This document shows, piece after piece, positions 42,066-53,372 of a stretch of DNA of 64,000 bases. The notes under the pieces were generated by a model that made no database searches, was not told where the DNA came from, and saw nothing but the letters and a program-made list of their open reading frames with translations. The stretch covers positions 17,398,521-17,462,520 of the forward strand of contig JAJKFL010000042.1 of assembly GCA_021186555.1 (NCBI GenBank), in the 5' to 3' direction. The stretch is from Reticulitermes speratus. Lineage: Eukaryota > Arthropoda > Insecta > Blattodea > Rhinotermitidae. Position 1 is the first letter of the stretch. Every line of letters begins with the position of its first letter. The position numbers and the translations under genes were made by a program.

Positions 42066-42434
42066 ATGTAGGTTTTTTTGCACAGAAGGGGACCGAATGA
42101 ACCTCCATGTTGTTTTATGGTTCTGTTTGTTTTGCTTCTAAAAATATCCACTTCATTTCCATATTCAACTTTTGTTTATACTGCCCTTCCTTCACCTCAT
42201 TTTATCTACATGCCGTAGTAGCAGTGACAATGTGTAAGATACGTCTTTAAACTTGCTGTCCATTTATGAACATGTGAGACACTTTCTGTTTTTGCAAGAG
42301 TTTCTATATTTCACATTAGCCTTACAATACTTTGTCTTGCGTACATGCAAATGTATTTGTTCTTACATCTACATTCATTTTACAGCTCCATCACAGTTTT
42401 AATTCAAGTGTATGAATACCATGGCCCTGGGGTC
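42066..42434. other. Unassigned stretch
   Basis: No gene or repeat recognised. Confidence 0.4.
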
Positions 42435-42612
42435 TACTCAGACTCTAACGGAATTGACTACCAGGAATATTTCCTGGGGGTAAAGGCGGCCGGGGCGTAG
42501 GGCTGACAACCTTACCACATTCATTTGGCGATTGTCTAGAAGTCTGGGAGCCTCAACCTCCTGGAAACCTAAGGGCCTCTTCAGGCCTGTAATGGGATAG
42601 CTTTACCCTTAC
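42435..42612 (+). repeat. SINE D, 3' half
   Basis: GGGGGTAAAGGCGGCCGGGG, CGATTGTCTAGAAGTCTGGG, GCCTGTAATGGGATAGCTTT and ACCC tail. The tRNA head is missing (5' truncation). Confidence 0.85.
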
Positions 42613-42799
42613 CCGTGTGAGTACCATAGACAAATATTTCGGTATCGCCGGAAATGTTGCACATTGTACATCTGATACAGTATAATATATATCGCTGTTT
42701 CTTTAATACGTATTAAATGTGGTCATTTTTTCCGAAACAATGCATGTGATCCGATCCACCCGAAATCGGTAGGCCTTCTACTCTCAGCCGGAATTGTGA
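42613..42799. other. Unassigned spacer
   Basis: Nothing recognised. Confidence 0.4.
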
Positions 42800-43035
42800 C
42801 TGTTTACGGCGCTACGGACCAACCTCCCTACAGTCCCGATATCGTAACCAGTGATTTCCATCACTCTGGACCCCTTAAGAAGCCCCTTACTGGCGATTTG
42901 AAACAGACGCCAACGCGAAGTGAACCATCACCACATGGCTACAGACACTTGAGTCCCATTAGTGTGCCGGAATACGGTGGGACAAATATCGAAGTGTCAG
43001 TGGTGACTACTGTCCAGTTCTGGTAAATTTGCACT
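42800..43035 (+). pseudogene. mariner-like transposase, C-terminal relic
   Basis: Reads QPPYSPDIVTSDFHHSGPLK then KPLTG. After a frameshift it continues RFETDANAK, stop, TITTWLQTLESH, stop, CAGIRWDKYRSVSGDY. This is the end of a mariner-type DDE transposase, including the SPD..SDFH block with the last catalytic acidic residue. No inverted repeats were found beside it. Inactive. Confidence 0.8.
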
Positions 43036-43127
43036 TACGGGGTGAGGAAGTGGGGAAAGGACGAATCAAAAGGGAAAAGCAGGGTATGTAGCTGGTACTT
43101 GTTTTTTGGCATTAGATGTCAGTGACA

Positions 43128-43415
43128 AAAAAAAGGGGATCCCATACAGGCCTTGGCAGGCCCTTAGGGCTCCAGGAGGTCGAGGCTCCCAGGTTTTTAG
43201 ACAATCGGCACATGAAGGTGGTCAGGTTGTCAGCCTTACGCACCGGCCGCCTTTACCCCCCAGGAAAGATTGCTGGTACTCATTTCTGTTAGAGACTGAG
43301 TCGACCCCAGGGCCATAGTGCGACCGAAACGTTTATGTCAATGAAAAATTCCAGTGACACAATCGGTAATCGAACCCGCGACGTTCCGGTTTGTAGCGTA
43401 GTGCCTCAACCAGTC
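43128..43415 (-). repeat. SINE D copy
   Basis: Same order as 38463-38757: GGCCTTGGCAGGCCCTTAGG, CACCGGCCGCCTTTACCCCC, AATCGAACCCGCGACGTTCC, CGTAGTGCCTCAACCAG. The 3' tail side abuts an A run (43130-43136). Confidence 0.9.
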
Positions 43416-43744
43416 AGTGACAAATGCCAGTCCAAAATACATCGGCCTTTAGAACTTTGGGTCTGGCATAGTTGCCCTAATGTAAGTGATAAATGTTTTT
43501 GCACAGACAGTAGTCGCTGAGTCGTGTACCTTCGCCAGGCGAATACCCACTCCATGCTACCCGAAATCCTTAAGTATCATCCAAGTGTCAGTTTACCAGA
43601 ACTTACGTGGAAGTCAGGTGTGTACCATCTGTTACCCGTGTAACCTTTATACAGTATATCGAAGTCAGAATAAAGTTTTCGACACCAGAGTGTTGGTTAC
43701 CTTATTTTTTGTAATTATATATATTGCCCTACCAACACTGCAAA
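43416..43744. other. Unassigned stretch
   Basis: No gene or repeat recognised. Confidence 0.4.
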
Positions 43745-43970
43745 ATTTAAGGTGTTGCTGAAGATTCAAATCTCCTGGAATGTTATGCCCTGTCACCTGG
43801 TAAACAGCTACCGACGTTGGGAAGGACCGTAGCACCTTCATCAACAGGGTCAAGCAGTCCCACAAGAGGGATCAAGCATCAGGACTGCTTGAACGTGGAG
43901 AAACGTAGGTAGTGTTTCCCTCTCTACATGGCGTAACATCCCAGAAGACTCGAATCTTCTGACTTTTAAC
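43745..43970. repeat. Foldback element, subfamily 2, both arms
   Basis: Left arm GATTCAAATCTCCTGGAATG, GTAAACAGCTACCGACGTTG; right arm GGAGAAACGTAGGTAGTGTT, GGCGTAACATCCCAGAAGAC and TCGAATCTTCTG. Minus-strand motif in the left arm reads TTGATGA..CCTTCC-CAAC-GTCG-GTA. The centre includes AGCAGTCC/GGACTGCT, a further inner palindrome. Confidence 0.8.
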
Positions 43971-45009
43971 GTTGTTGAAATCTGATACTTCAAAACATTG
44001 TATATAAAACTGGTATTATAGTCATCTTAAAAACCAGAATGCGATGTTCATCATGTTATCAAAGATTTTCAGTTTGGAATGTTTATTGGTCCCCTGATGT
44101 TATGTTACGACAATAGTCACTTTTACTTCCTTTCTGGGGTTCGGCTGAACTAAACAGACATTCAAACGATGTTTTTTAATTAGTTTGTGATAACACTAGG
44201 ATATTCATTAAAAATTTGGTGAGAAGGAAGAGGCGGATGATATGAATGTATGCAAATTACGTTACGAATGTGTATGTGTGTTTAGTTGTATTCAAATTAG
44301 CTATTATAAAACACTCGAAGCTTGCTACTCCATTTAATGAAATATTATTTATTGTACTAGTTGAATCGCGTTGAAACTCTCTGGAAATGAATTACAAGAA
44401 AAAATTTTCTGCTTTTAATTTTCCCCCGGATGTACCAGAACAGAGCTCGGAACTTTTTCCTCATTGTCCGTGTACTAAACATCTGTGTCGGAGATGTAAT
44501 GACATTTCTGCAGAGCAAAGTAAATTTCTTCGAAAAAGTAATATGTATGGATCAGAACACGGTTAACAGTGCACGTTTGTTCTGTTTTTAGCCTTTGATT
44601 ATAACATGTGCTTTAACGACGATTGCTTTTTTTTTTTTTTTGAGCGTCTGAGGAAGCATGTCAGTAGACACGTCATATCTCGGACGTTACCGCGGATACC
44701 TAGTCTAATCACAAGGAAGTCCTTCGTGAGGTTTGCGGTGAACAAGTGGCACAATCACATATTTTCTCCGAGTTCGTTGGTTTTTTGCTGCCAGTGTTGT
44801 TCTGTACTCCGCTGTTATTGCCTCGTAGATGTGCTATGGACTCAACCATCGCAATGTCCATCGTGGAGTTGGGGCGTTACCTTTGACCTAGAACTCCGCT
44901 CGAATGACAGTAAAATATTAACTGTATGTCCACTGATAGTTTGTTGTGTCAGTGATGGTGCTGAAATGTCTTTATGAAACTTGTGTTTATTTTGCATTTC
45001 ATGTTTTTG
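43971..45009. other. Unassigned stretch with a poly-T run
   Basis: T run at about 44628-44641. A 123-codon plus-strand frame from 44606 has no recognisable domain. Confidence 0.4.
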
Positions 45010-45265
45010 AGCAATTAGGCTACGGTCTGGACGGACCGGAGTTCGAATACCGATCGGAGGATATTTTCTCATATCCAGACACGTCCAGACCGTCCCTGAA
45101 GGCCCACCCAGCCTTCACTTCAATGGGTGTCGTGGTTATTTTTCAGGGATAAAGCGGCCAGAGCGTGACGTTGACCACTTACCTTCCTCTAGCGCCGAGG
45201 TTGAGAATGAGTGGATCTGTACCTCTGCTGCCCCTCTTCGCCTTCGTGGCATGAACGGGACAACA
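45010..45265 (+). repeat. SINE A copy
   Basis: CTGGACGGACCGGAGTTCGA, AATACCGATCGG, GGATAAAGCGGCCAGAGCGT, GACCACTTACCTTCCTCTAG, CTTCGCCTTCGTGGCATGAA. The first bases of the head are missing. Confidence 0.88.
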
Positions 45266-45569
45266 TAACCTGTATTTTTCTTGATGCGTTTTGTTCCATT
45301 TGAAGCATGACCATGGGTGCAGAAGTCATATTTAGAACATTTTCTTCAGACATACGTTCTGCAACCACAACTAAACTGCACTTTGAATTTTACTCAATCC
45401 GCCATGACTAAACCACTCCATCAGAGGCCGTCTTGTGACACTGATAGTGACTCAACTGGTCAAGGAATGCCTTGCCTTTGTGGAATTCGAACGCTCGTTA
45501 CGTGTTTCCAAAATCCCACTATTGGAACGTGGCCTGAGCCACTTGAATCCACTTGACCAATTCATTCTA
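45266..45569. other. Unassigned stretch
   Basis: No gene or repeat recognised. Confidence 0.4.
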
Positions 45570-45880
45570 TTCATTTAACATCTATTTGAATTTCATCCTC
45601 CCATCACTAGATCCCCGAAGATGTCACTTCCTTCAGGTTTTTCGACTAAACTGTTGTATGCACTTTGCTTGGAATATGTCTTGCCCATCTTATCCTTCTG
45701 GATTTGACGTCACTAAAATATTTAATGGAGATCACATGTTATGAAGCTCTCTATTTTGTATGTCTCCAACTTGCTATTATTTCTTCCTTCCTATATCCAG
45801 TTGTTCTCCTCAATACTTCGCTTAATTGATCTGTGGCCTCCGGTTAGGTTGTTAGGACAATTTTGAACAGAATTGTATTA
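45570..45880 (-). pseudogene. LINE family L2 ORF2 tail relic
   Basis: On the minus strand VKSRRIRWARHIPSKVHTTV, then KNLKEVTSSG, with GAAGAAATAATAGCAAGTTG upstream matching the WRKLHNEEL coding region. Several stops. Confidence 0.65.
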
Positions 45881-46620
45881 AAATTCCTTGAATTTAATCC
45901 ACTGTTAAGAACGTGAGGACAGTGAAAGAGAGCAGAATTCTGAAGGATGTACAGAGAAGCGGTTGTGGCCTAGTCTGTGGTGCTGTTCCGGTATTCATGT
46001 GGGTGCAGTGAAGAAAATCGCGAAACATCTGTGAGTATAGTCGGTGTATCGGCCGAGATTCAAACCCATCATCCCCAGAATAAAAGTCGGAAGCGCCATC
46101 GTTTCAGCTGACTTGCTCCGTCGCAAGTGTCCTTGTTTGAAGATACCACTGATGCTCGGCCTGAACCTCAGAGATATTAACTTCGTTGTCCTGCCAACCC
46201 CCCCCCCCCCACCTCCCCAACAACCATGTCCCCAAAATGAGTCTTATTATGAAAGCAAGTAGATCCAATAAAACCTAATATTGTAGTAAATGTGAGACTG
46301 CTGAAAAGGAAATCTCATGCCCCATTATAAGTGGAGGGATTTTGTGCGACAGAACTTTTTTAATTTGGTGCCTCACGAAGTAGCTTCCCTTTCTCTCCAG
46401 GGTGCAATATGACCGAGGGTTGTCCAAAATGACTACCTTACTCTGTGGCTAGTCCCTTGTTAAAATTTATGAGCGAAAACCTGTTTCCCCAAATAAATAA
46501 TATTTTATTTTAATTTCAGAATTCGGAAGAAAAGCCTTTTGTATTTGTAGTTTTGGTGTCACCGTAAACCTTCACTACAGAACATATTGGTTTATCAGAG
46601 AAGACTTATGGATCCATGGA
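45881..46620. other. Unassigned stretch, possible SINE relic at 45955-46100
   Basis: GCGGTTGTGGCCTAGTCTGT and GGCCGAGATTCAAACCCATC look like tRNA-type blocks of an old SINE. A C run lies at 46198-46210. Confidence 0.35.
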
Positions 46621-46657
46621 ATGTACGTATGTATGTATGTATGTATGTATGTATGTC
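46621..46657. repeat. (TATG)n microsatellite
   Basis: About eight GTAT/TATG units. Confidence 0.95.
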
Positions 46658-46967
46658 ATTTTTTGCTGTTAGCTTGTTCGGCTGGTTGTTGGAGTTTGAC
46701 ATAACATGGGCGTATGTAGCTAAGACCATGGAACTGAGTCCTTGAGAAAGTAATTTTTGTTAATTTCCACAAGGAATTACCCCCTTTTGATGAGACCTGA
46801 TTGCTCAATAATCCAATCAAACGAGGGCGCCAGCTGAGTCCAGTACACACACCTTCGTATCTCATGTCTTCAAAGTGCATTTCAACTTTATTACTTGTTT
46901 GTGTTTTCTCAAATAATGTTTTGCATAGGTCAAAGTTTCTCGTCTACCAATGACGTGATAATCCTAA
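46658..46967. other. Unassigned stretch
   Basis: Nothing recognised. Confidence 0.4.
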
Positions 46968-47095
46968 TTATGTTTGGTGGTGTGGTCTGTGGCGTGGCCA
47001 GCTTTCGACCTCCTGAACCCTGGGATCATTGGTTCGAATTTCACTCCAGACATGGATTTATATCTGCATTTTTTGGTATTTTATGACCTTGGGAT
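46968..47095 (+). repeat. tRNA-headed SINE relic
   Basis: TGGTGTGGTCTGTGGCGTGG and CATTGGTTCGAATTTCACTC give a tRNA-like head. The body does not match groups A-D. Confidence 0.5.
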
Positions 47096-47547
47096 GAGTG
47101 AACAATATTTGTGAAGAATAGGCCTACACAATTATGAAGCTGCTTATTATGTCTTCCTTTTATCACCTATGCCTTTGATATGGACATTCCAGCGTCTGTT
47201 ATGTGTCGGCTTGACTCTGAGTTTGTCCAGGTGCGTTTTTACTTTTTATTGCTTTGATGTTTCTCCGGATTAAACAACTTTTCGATTAACGATCCTACAT
47301 CAAGTTTATGCGGGTTAGGCTGGAGTTCTTTTTGCTTAAGTATAATGTACGAATACATACGTGTGTACGTCAAAAGTTAACGTCTACGGGCCGCGCAATG
47401 TGCGCATGCCACCATGAGCTCTCGATGTTAAAAAAATCATGTATGCCTATATGCAGTAACAACGTGGATCTTCTTAATAAAGAGAGAAGCGCTTATCTGC
47501 AATTCATTGTAGCGCAGTATTCCTGTACTGAGTTCCTCATATCTTAA
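47096..47547. other. Unassigned stretch
   Basis: Nothing recognised. Confidence 0.4.
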
Positions 47548-47705
47548 TTTCAGGCTTCCGCCGCGATGTTGATGAAATCTGCGGTCTTTCCTACTCGGAC
47601 TCTTAACCCGTGAGGTTGGGACCGATACTTTGTCCCGAAACGTCGGTAAACAATTGCCACACGACGCCGCGTAATACCCCAGAAGACCGCAGATTTCATT
47701 CCTCA
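47548..47705. repeat. Foldback element, subfamily 1, asymmetric
   Basis: Outer left end ATTTCAGGCTTCCGCCGCGA and GAAATCTGCGGTCTT pair with AAGACCGCAGATTTC at the right. The left arm's inner part is deleted. The right arm keeps TTTGTCCCGAAACGTCGGTA; GAAAC-GTCG-GTA intact, CTGANGA decayed. Confidence 0.85.
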
Positions 47706-48021
47706 TATCTGTTTACTTCGGTCGACGCCCAACATCAGTCCCAATATTCTTTACTGTCCATCTGTCTTCGCCAGCGTAAGAGCTGTGTGCCTTTCTTGGT
47801 TCTGCCGATTTGCTGAACTGAATGCTTGCCGATTAATGAAGAGTCACTGAGGCGTGCCACTAATAGTTACGTATGTGAGGAAGCAGATGGCTGAATCCCA
47901 CGTTACGTTACGTTGCGTGGGAAGAAAACAAGGTTTATCACTCCCAGCTTGCGGATTATTGATTCCTCACCCAGGTCAGCATGAAGAGAAATCATCACGA
48001 TCAATTGCAGTGGTCCGTAAT
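47706..48021. other. Unassigned stretch
   Basis: Nothing recognised. Confidence 0.4.
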
Positions 48022-48265
48022 TATAATGACGGCCGCGCCATGGCCGGTCGGATAGCAGCAGCACTTACACCTCAGAGGCTCGGTTTAAATCCCAGGCTGT
48101 CCACGTAGTATTCTGATGGACAAAGTGGCACCGGAGTAGGTATTTCCCCAAGACTTCGGTTTTCCCATGTGATTGTCATTCCACCAATATTACATACTCA
48201 TATTTTATTCGACCGTCACCGACGGTACATAATCTTAGTAACTGAGAGCGGCGTTAAATAATACA
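48022..48265 (+). repeat. SINE C, copy 3, near full length
   Basis: GGCCGCGCCATGGCCGGTCG, TGGACAAAGTGGCACCGGAG, CATTCCACCAATATTACATA, CACCGACGGTACATAATCTT and GCGGCGTTAAATAATACACT. The B-box is mutated (GGTTTAAATCCCAGG). Confidence 0.88.
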
Positions 48266-48415
48266 CTTTAATAATAAGCGATTACTAACGACGTAAGTGT
48301 AAAACTGAGAGACATTTATTTTCTGTGTTCTCAGTAGGCCTACATTTTGCATGCCCATTCTTAATTAGAGAATGACTCAGTCAATATTTCCAGTAATTAA
48401 TGTCAACAAATCCGT
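48266..48415. other. Unassigned spacer
   Basis: Nothing recognised. Confidence 0.4.
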
Positions 48416-48577
48416 GATTTCAGGCAATGTTGTTGAGATCCGCGCACTTCTGGGAGTTTACGCAGCGTCGACTGGTAATCCTTTACCGACGTTTTGGGAC
48501 AGCGTATCGGTCCCATCTTCAAGGGTCAAGATGTCCAAGAAGACTTCTTGGCTTTTTGACCCTTGAAGATCTAATGT
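48416..48577. repeat. Foldback element, subfamily 1, right arm truncated
   Basis: Left arm GTGATTTCAGGCAATGTTGT, CACTTCTGGGAGTTTACGCA, ACCGACGTTTTGGGACAGCG, CCCATCTTCAAGGGTCAAGA, a short centre with CAAGAAGACTTCTTG, then only TTGACCCTTGAAGAT of the right arm. Shows that the centre can itself be palindromic. Confidence 0.85.
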
Positions 48578-49199
48578 CAACAAATATTGTGAAAGAAAAT
48601 TTGAGAAGCATCTAGAATTCTAACAGGTGTGTCTGAGACTTAAGATTTCGTTTTTGTGTTGGCCTCGGAATAAATATAAGCGAAATCTGTTTTGTTCATA
48701 CAGAGACCCCGGACGTTGAAACTGAAGTTATATTTCAGACTGAAGATTCCCACGGCTGACACTGTGAAGATGGGACGTGACGCCTTGCTGTCGATGGAAA
48801 TCTACAGACGTTTTAGTCTTAAGGGTGGGATATCTTCTGCGTAGACACGAGGTAGCAGTGTTCCTCTTTGAAACTGGAGGAAGGACATTCGTCTGAAATG
48901 TAGCAGTGCGCGACGCCACGTCTCTGAAGATAATGCTGTTAATGCCAAATCATGTTTGAAACACCACGTACTTACATGTGTTTTAATGCAACAATAAACA
49001 CTGTTATCGTTAATACTAAAGTCTGCCATTTAGCCCAAAGCTTTATCGACAGATTGTGTGAGTTGTTTGTCCGACCTGTCTTGTCCAAGTGTGTGTTTTT
49101 TTTCTTTCTCATATGACTTTAAGTGACATTTGACGACACTATTCGTCTTGAAGATTAGTCTGCTAGGATGTGGCACAATTTAATTTGGTAAATATTTAC
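48578..49199. other. Unassigned stretch
   Basis: Minus-strand frames at 48728-49029 overlap without motifs. Segments near 48740-48790 faintly resemble foldback arms but cannot be aligned with confidence. Confidence 0.35.
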
Positions 49200-49330
49200 C
49201 ATTTTCGGAAGAGCTTGTAGCGGCCATTCTCATTGTAATACGCTCTTTTTGGACAATATACCAGTCGACTGAACGTCATATCCCAGAAATCTTCGACTCT
49301 TCATTAACACCGCTGTGAGAACCTCACCCC
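49200..49330. repeat. Foldback element right-arm relic
   Basis: AGTCGACTGAACGTCATATC, CCCAGAAATCTTCGACTCTT and CACCGCTGTGAGAACCTCA match the outer right arm as in 57830-57865 and (reversed) 61585. Confidence 0.55.
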
Positions 49331-49504
49331 TTGCACGGCTCAATACCCTATAGTTTACCTTATGTACGATCTTAATTAAGCACAGTCCTCCTCATTGACA
49401 AATACACCGCAGTCGGTATTGCGTTTGTTCTCCTACTGTATTGACACGAAACACTACAAAATTTCAAATTGAGGAATAGCACAAACGCATTTCCATACCT
49501 TCAC
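49331..49504. other. Unassigned spacer
   Basis: Nothing recognised. Confidence 0.4.
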
Positions 49505-49640
49505 ATGTGCTTTTTTACAGAAGTATACGAAACGAGCTGAGCATGTGGCATGTATGGAGCATAAGAGTAATGCGTACTTAGTTTTGTGGGGAAACCCGAA
49601 TGAAAGAAACCACGTGGATTGGAGGAAATATGAAATGTGT
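49505..49640 (+). pseudogene. LINE family L2 tail fragment
   Basis: Frame reads TKRAEHVACMEHKSNAYLVL then WGNPNERNHVDWRKY, recognisable as the WAGHVARMGDKRNAYRVLVG region. It ends where the L1 copy begins. Confidence 0.65.
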
Positions 49641-49678
49641 TTTATCATTTATATTTATTAGGACTTTTTCTATTGACA

Positions 49679-50251
49679 ATGATAACATGTGATGCAAGGT
49701 GTACACGTGAAATTAAATCCAGAATTGCCATGGCAAAAGCAGCATTCAACAAGAAGAAAAATCTTTTCACCAGCAAACTGGAATTAAATTTAAGGAAGAA
49801 ACTAGTAAAGTGCTACATTTGGAGCATAGCTTTGTATGGTGCTGAAACGTGGACACTTCGGAAAGTAGATCAGAAGTATCTGGAAAGTTTTGAAATGTGG
49901 TGCTGGAGAAGAATGGAGAAGATCAGTTGGACCGATCGTGTGAGAAATGAAGAAGTATTACACAGAGTCAAGGAGGAGAGGAATATCGTACATACAATAA
50001 AAAGAAGAAAGGCTAACTGGATTGGTCACATCTTGCGTAGAAACTGCCTTCTGAAACACGTGATTGAAGGAAAGTTAGAAGGAAGGATAGAAATGACGGG
50101 ACGACGAGGGAGAAGACGTAAGCAGCTACTGGATGACCTTAAGGAAAAGAAGAGATAATGGAAATTGAAAGAGGAAGCACTAGATCGCACCCTGTGGAGA
50201 ACTCGCTTTGGAAGAGGCTACGGACCTGTCGTAAGACAGACTACAGAATGA
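49679..50251 (+). pseudogene. LINE family L1 ORF2 C-terminus, one nonsense codon
   Basis: The C-terminal part of a non-LTR endonuclease/reverse transcriptase, downstream of the catalytic motifs. Recognisable blocks are REIKSRIAMAKAAFNKKKNL, YGAETWTLRKVDQKYLESFE, MWCWRRMEKISWTDRVRNEE, KRRKANWIGHILRRNC and GRRGRRRKQLLDDLKE. The frame is open for about 159 codons, meets TAA at 50156-50158 and then continues in frame for 30 more codons (WKLKEEALDRTLWRTRFG..) to TGA at 50249. The only disabling change is therefore one substitution, probably Tyr to stop by comparison with the copy at 37280. It is 5'-truncated, so it is non-autonomous. RTE-like assignment is from memory. Confidence 0.85.
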
Positions 50252-52213
50252 ATGAATGGAAAACATCTTAATAATCATAGTGATAAAACGTACATGAAAC
50301 CATTGTCAAAAATTTATATGATTCAGTGAAAATGTCTGGAAGAATTTGGCTGGGAGAGCGTGGGCTGGATTCATCTGGCTTAGGACAGAGACAAGTGGCG
50401 AGCTGTTCTGGAGAAGATAACGAACCTTTCGGGTTGCATAGAGTGAGGAGAATTTCTAGACTGTCTGAAGAACTGTTAACTTCACAAGAACTACCCTGCT
50501 GCTTGGAACTAGTCACTCAGTCGTCAGGTAGTTGACTGGACAAATGACAGGTGCCTGCTCCCGCTTCAGTGGGCATCAGCTACAGTGGCAGTGGGTAGGG
50601 GTGAGTTTATTTATTTATTTTTTATTTGTCGTTTATTTTACGACGCGGTTATATTAGACTGTATTGCGTCGAGTGGCAGAATGATCACTGAACGATGAAT
50701 TGGAAAGAATTTGACAAAAAGCTCTCGTTGTCTACCAGACAAATGTCCTGCCTCGCAAGTTTTCTTCACGAAATCCCTTTCGTCACCTCGCCCCTCAACG
50801 CCGAAGTTAGAATGTCAAAGGGATAGCATAGCGACAAGGCCGAGACTGAAAGCGCCTTTATTTTTGTTTCTTTTTTTTTCTTTTTCGCACTTGTGGGTAT
50901 TGGATGCGTTGAATTTTGAACATGTTCTGCGAGTGACTCGTTATGTGTTACTATATATTGCATGAATGTAGTTGTATTCTGTTAAACCCAAACAACTGCA
51001 CGATATTACCTAAACCAACGTCTTCGGGTGGGGAGCTACCCTTAGTGGCCAGTGGTAGAATGTTTAATAACATCTTGTGAAGAAAATAATAGCAAACATT
51101 TTCTGTGACTTACCTCATTTGAATTGCGAACATTGTAAGTTGTTTGCCTTTGGTTGTTTTCCAGATTTTTATACTTTGAGACGTTCTCAAATACTTTATT
51201 GCATCCATTTTTCAGTACGGTGCGGTTCATGAGGAGGTTGTATTTAGTTATTCTGTATTGACTTATAAACCCATATTTTCGAGCCAGTAAAATAATTCTT
51301 TTTATCGCTGTGTGATGCTTATGTTCTCTCACAAACGAGTAACATGGATAACATGATTTTCTTAAAGCTTTCTAATGGCAACATGATTATTATGTTGACA
51401 AAAGGGTGTTTTGATGCCATTACGAATTAAAATGCTTCAGCGAAGGTGTTTGTACCGTAACTTACATATTCTGTCATTCATCTACCATACGTACATACCA
51501 TGGAAATAATTTTATTTACATACCGATACATGTTACTAGCAGCTTCAGTTAGCATTGCCTTTGTGTATTGGCATGGTGTGGAAAGCGGTGTTTGGTGAAT
51601 GGTGAATGGTGTACGCTTGATGGCATGTAGCGTCTGATTATTCTCGAAACAGATCCCATGGGTCAGATTACGAGGATATTTACAATGTTCATTACTGCGA
51701 GTCCCTCTTTGTTCTCAGACACGCTGTGCAATTACTTCAGTATCGCAGTAGTTCCAGCTTTTTATTGGGTATCCACAGCAGCAGTCACCCCTACTCGCCA
51801 TGGGGTGAACCTGAACTAGTGTTCCTTACTCAAGAGAATGCATTTGAGTTGCACAGCGTGGGTAGAGCTCCTTAACACTCGCGATGACGGTCGAGGGCAA
51901 ACATATAGATCCTGTCAATAACATGAGTCCCTGTCACTGCATGACCTTCTTTCCACTGGTCGCCATTTGTTACATGTTTCCTTTATAGCAAGACTAAAGT
52001 AAAATTTATGCACAGTTCTAGCCACAGAGAACATTACAGAAAAAAAAAGCTATTATCTCACATGCACAAAACACTGCTGAACTTCAGCTCAAATAGTTTG
52101 TAACTGGAATACGTCGGTTACTGGTCCCAAAAAAGAAAAGATCGGCTTTCCCCAGCGCAAACAATTGCCAAGGAGAACTGAAAATATCTCAGTTATTATC
52201 AGTACGTATCTTT
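50252..52213. other. Unassigned stretch
   Basis: No gene or repeat recognised. Minor (TTTA)n near 50609-50630. Confidence 0.4.
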
Positions 52214-52415
52214 GAGATCTGCGCTCTTCTGGGATATTATGCGGCGTCGTGTGGTAATTGTTTACCGACGTTTCGGGACAACGTATCGGTCACATCTTTA
52301 AGGGTCGAGAGTCCGAGAAGAAAAGAAAGCCGACACCGTAACGTAGATTCTATATGGAAGGTGCCGTGTAATGTCCCAGAAGAGCGCAGATCTCATCAAC
52401 ATCACGGTGGAAGCC
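52214..52415. repeat. Foldback element, subfamily 1, most complete
   Basis: Left arm GAGATCTGCGCTCTTCTGGG, GCGGCGTCGTGTGGTAATTG, TTTACCGACGTTTCGGGACA; centre GAGTCCGAGAAGAAAAGAAA and CGTAACGTAGATTCTATA; right arm outer part GCCGTGTAATGTCCCAGAAG, AGCGCAGATCTCATCAACAT, CACGGTGGAAGCCT. The inner part of the right arm is missing. On the minus strand GAAAC-GTCG-GTA is intact. Confidence 0.88.
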
Positions 52416-52919
52416 TAAAATCAAAGTACTTGTCTTTCTTCGTGAAAGCCAAAACCGAGACCAGCAAATATGTAGCAGAAAATGTTCACTAACACTACTG
52501 CAACCACATTCTGAATTTTATTATTACAAATTATCAAATCTGAAAGAAACGGTTCTGGCTTCCTCCACCAACAACAATCCTGCCCGCTACCTTGATGATA
52601 CACGTTGAGAGGCAGTCCAGCCACCGAGAGGCGTCACTGTGACGCCATTGTTCGCGCCACACCTTCCTGTTCCGACCCGCTGTAACCACATTACTGTACC
52701 GTCATGTATGCTGTTAAGTATACTCGTGCCTGTTGTATATCGTCAGTATGCTTCGAGTGAGGAACAAGATAGGATATGTACGCGTAATATAACACTGGGG
52801 CGCATTCTGATCTTTGTATCCTGGACCCTTCCCAGATGGACATACATGTAATACACTTTTTATTCCTGCTCACAACTGTGCGTATGTTAGAGAATGTGAT
52901 TACTTTTATTGGGGTTTGT

Positions 52920-52920
<1 letters not shown>
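52416..52920. other. Unassigned stretch
   Basis: Nothing recognised. Confidence 0.4.

Positions 52921-52958
<38 letters not shown>
52921..52958. repeat. (TA)n microsatellite
   Basis: About eighteen TA dinucleotides. Overlapping frames reading Ile-Tyr repeats are artefacts. Confidence 0.97.
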
Positions 52959-52960
<2 letters not shown>

Positions 52961-53194
52961 CAGAATTTGTTATTTATACGTCTATGTCGATTTTCTTAAA
53001 TGTATCAGTCATTCATAACCTCAATTCTTCATGGGATTTACACGAAGAAACAAGGAAGATTAGTATCGGTTACTATCGGTTACTTTCAATTATTATCGAT
53101 TAGTGTTGTCGATTACTATCGACGGCACCCTTGACAACGCTCAAACAAAGTGGTTATAAATGTACATAAGACTTCATGTAAAGTGTATGTTATT
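52959..53194. other. Unassigned spacer
   Basis: Contains small direct repeats ATCGGTTACT near 53065-53085 and no gene. Confidence 0.4.
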
Positions 53195-53372
53195 TTTGTA
53201 ACCTTTTAAACCAAATTTGAATTTTATGGACGGATTTTAATACAACCTTTAAGAAAAATCCATGCAGCAAGGGCCGAGTTGTTTCGTCGAGACGGACGGA
53301 CAGACGGACCGACATGACGAAGTTAATTGTCGCTTTCCTGAACTTTGCAAACGCGCCTAAAAAGCATGGAAT
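53195..53372. repeat. Dispersed repeat Y, copy 2
   Basis: GACGGACGGACAGACGGACC, GACATGACGAAGTTAATTGT and AACGCGCCTAAAAAGC align with 22040-22205. Confidence 0.6.

Noticed and set aside
42796..43026. Intact transposase gene
   Set aside because: The open frame is only partly in the coding frame; the true frame contains stops and a shift.
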